Assembly (NCBI GenBank): GCA_035634055.1
Contig: DASQDR010000229.1
Coordinates: 1 to 7,189 of the forward strand
Direction: 5' to 3'
Source: JAICTV01 sp035634055
Lineage (GTDB): Bacteria > Planctomycetota > Phycisphaerae > Tepidisphaerales > Tepidisphaeraceae
DNA length: 7,189 nt
This document shows positions 6,026 to 7,189 of this stretch, one piece after another. Every line of letters starts with the position of its first letter. Position 1 is the stretch's first letter. Under the pieces are notes generated by a model. The model was given only the letters and a program-made list of their open reading frames with translations, was not told the DNA's origin and made no database searches. A program made the position numbers and the translations under genes.

Positions 6026-7102
6026 ATGATCCTACACATCCTTCGTGCGCTGTTCGTCCTGCTGATGATCGCCGTCGGCTTCTTCTTCGTCCTCTACGAG
6101 CCCGGCGAGGTCGACAACATCGTCGTGGTCAAGTGGATGCTCCCCGGCGTCTCGGCGGCGGTGCTGCTGGTCTGCGTCGACATCCTCACCCCCCGCCGCA
6201 AGCTCGCCGTCTTCTCCGGCACCATGTTCGGACTGGTCGTCGGGCTGGTGATCGCCTACGTGCTGAGCTTCGTCGTCCGCCTGCTGGTCGAGACCTACGC
6301 CACCGGCGACAAGGAGCGCATCACCCAGTACGTGAGCATGCTGGTGAGCGTGACGGCGTGCTACCTGTCGATCAGCTTCATCTTCCAGACCAAGGACGAC
6401 TTCCGCTTCATCATCCCCTACTTCGAGTTCAGCAAGCAGATGAAGGGCGCCCGCCCGATCCTGGTCGACACCAGCGTGTTGATCGACGGGCGGATCACCG
6501 ACATCGCCAGCACCGGCATCCTCGAGAGCCAGCTCGTGGTGCCGCAGTTCGTGCTCAACGAGCTCCAGCAGATCGCCGACAGCGGCGACAAGCTGAAGCG
6601 AAACCGCGGGCGGCGCGGGCTGGATGTGCTGGCCAAGCTGCGCGTCAACCCGCGCGTCGAGGTGACGATCTACGACCCCCACCGCGAGGAGGACGCCAGC
6701 CCCAGCGTCGACCAGCGGCTGATGAACCTCGCGATCGAGCTGGGCGGGCGGGTGCTGACCAACGACTTCAACCTCAACAAGGTCGCACAGCTCCGCGGCG
6801 TCGACGTGATCAACCTGAACGACCTGGCCAACGCCCTCAAGCCGGCGGTCCTGCCCGGCGAGAAGATGACCGTGCGCATCCAGAAGCGCGGCGAGGACCC
6901 GGGGCAGGGCGTGGGCTACCTTGATGATGGGACGATGGTCGTCGTCGAGCAGGGCGCGAGCCACCTGAACGAAGAGGTCGAGTTCACGGTGACCAACACC
7001 CGGCAGACCAGCGCCGGCAAGATGATCTTCGGCCGCTACGGCGACGAGCCCCCGGCGGGCTCGCCCGCGCGTCGCCCCCGGCCGCAGCCGTCGTCGGCGT
7101 GA
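6026..7102 (+). CDS. Membrane-anchored PIN/TRAM-domain protein, YacL-like putative RNase
   Basis: The 358-residue protein has the architecture of Bacillus YacL: four N-terminal hydrophobic segments (about 5-23, 37-54, 62-88, 103-120), a cytoplasmic PIN domain (about 144-268) and a C-terminal TRAM domain (about 275-336). PIN-fold acidic residues are in place: Asp148 and Asp154 in VDTSVLIDGRI, Glu179 in VLNELQQ, Asp229 in VDQRLMNLA, and Asp247 in TNDFNLNK. PIN domains are typically metal-dependent ribonucleases and TRAM domains bind RNA, so a membrane-tethered RNase is the likely role; the substrate is unknown. Unlike toxin PIN proteins it has no antitoxin neighbour and carries membrane helices. 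Residues 340-358 are a Pro/Arg/Ser tail. The ATG at 6026 has a good GGGAG. The gene is separated from uppP by 179 bases and probably has its own promoter. Family assignment is strong, molecular function inferred. Confidence 0.93.
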   Translation: MILHILRALFVLLMIAVGFFFVLYEPGEVDNIVVVKWMLPGVSAAVLLVCVDILTPRRKLAVFSGTMFGLVVGLVIAYVLSFVVRLLVETYATGDKERITQYVSMLVSVTACYLSISFIFQTKDDFRFIIPYFEFSKQMKGARPILVDTSVLIDGRITDIASTGILESQLVVPQFVLNELQQIADSGDKLKRNRGRRGLDVLAKLRVNPRVEVTIYDPHREEDASPSVDQRLMNLAIELGGRVLTNDFNLNKVAQLRGVDVINLNDLANALKPAVLPGEKMTVRIQKRGEDPGQGVGYLDDGTMVVVEQGASHLNEEVEFTVTNTRQTSAGKMIFGRYGDEPPAGSPARRPRPQPSSA

Positions 7103-7129
7103 GGTGGCCGGAGGCGCGCTGAGCCGTTG

Positions 7130-7152
7130 GCGGCGCCGGCACGCTGCGCCGC
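7130..7152 (+). terminator. Possible hairpin after the PIN/TRAM gene
   Basis: GCGGCGC (7130-7136) pairs with GCGCCGC (7146-7152) around a nine-base loop, 27 bases after the stop. There is no T-tract, so it would be at best a hairpin-only terminator. Such stems are common by chance here. A frame opening at the GTG at 7104 runs to the window edge, but nothing in it is recognisable. Confidence 0.25.
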
Positions 7153-7189
7153 GCGGGTCGGGTCGGGGCGCTGGCCGCGGCGTGACCGT

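Noticed and set aside
6146..7102. PIN domain as the toxin of a toxin-antitoxin pair
   Set aside because: The protein carries four membrane helices and a TRAM domain, has no small antitoxin gene beside it, and matches the YacL architecture instead of the VapC one.
7104..7189. Start of a further gene at the right edge
   Set aside because: A frame is open from the GTG at 7104, but there is no motif and the stretch is too short and GC-rich to judge.

Overview
The window is GC-rich (about two thirds G+C by eye) and chromosomal in character. It holds six protein genes: folC(-, cut by the left edge), rimO(+), a proline-rich four-helix membrane protein of unknown function (-), pgsA(+), uppP(+), and a membrane-anchored PIN/TRAM protein of the YacL type (+). 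I see no RNA gene, CRISPR array, transposase, phage gene or plasmid function. The content is housekeeping: folate polyglutamylation, modification of ribosomal protein S12, phospholipid head-group synthesis, recycling of the cell-wall lipid carrier, and probably RNA processing at the membrane. Several traits suggest a planctomycete, perhaps Phycisphaerae: the GTKGKGS form of the FolC P-loop, the YacL-type PIN/TRAM protein, and a heptamer repeat inside rimO. This placement rests on recollection of family sequences and is tentative.

Layout. folC reads leftward from 1469 and is almost complete at the window edge. A 307-base divergent spacer (1470-1776) carries a probable leaderless promoter for folC, two inverted repeats, and a probable promoter plus Shine-Dalgarno for rimO. 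rimO (1777-3279) ends 10 bases from the stop of the convergent membrane-protein gene (3290-3979). A very GC-rich spacer (3980-4215) with a strong inverted repeat and a 14-base tandem duplication separates that gene from pgsA. pgsA and uppP overlap by four bases and form a translationally coupled membrane-lipid pair. A 179-base spacer then carries a candidate promoter and a perfect (GGC)11 repeat that ends at the ribosome binding site of the PIN/TRAM gene (6026-7102). The last 87 bases hold no gene I can support.

How the genes relate. pgsA and uppP both act in the inner membrane, on anionic phospholipid synthesis and undecaprenyl carrier recycling. rimO and pgsA are direct neighbours in some other bacteria, so the inverted membrane-protein gene between them looks like a lineage-specific insertion. 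I found no clear new multi-gene system. The most interesting signals are small: the 5'-leader trinucleotide repeat, the in-frame heptamer repeat in rimO, the likely leaderless folC message, and the unrecognised proline-rich membrane protein.
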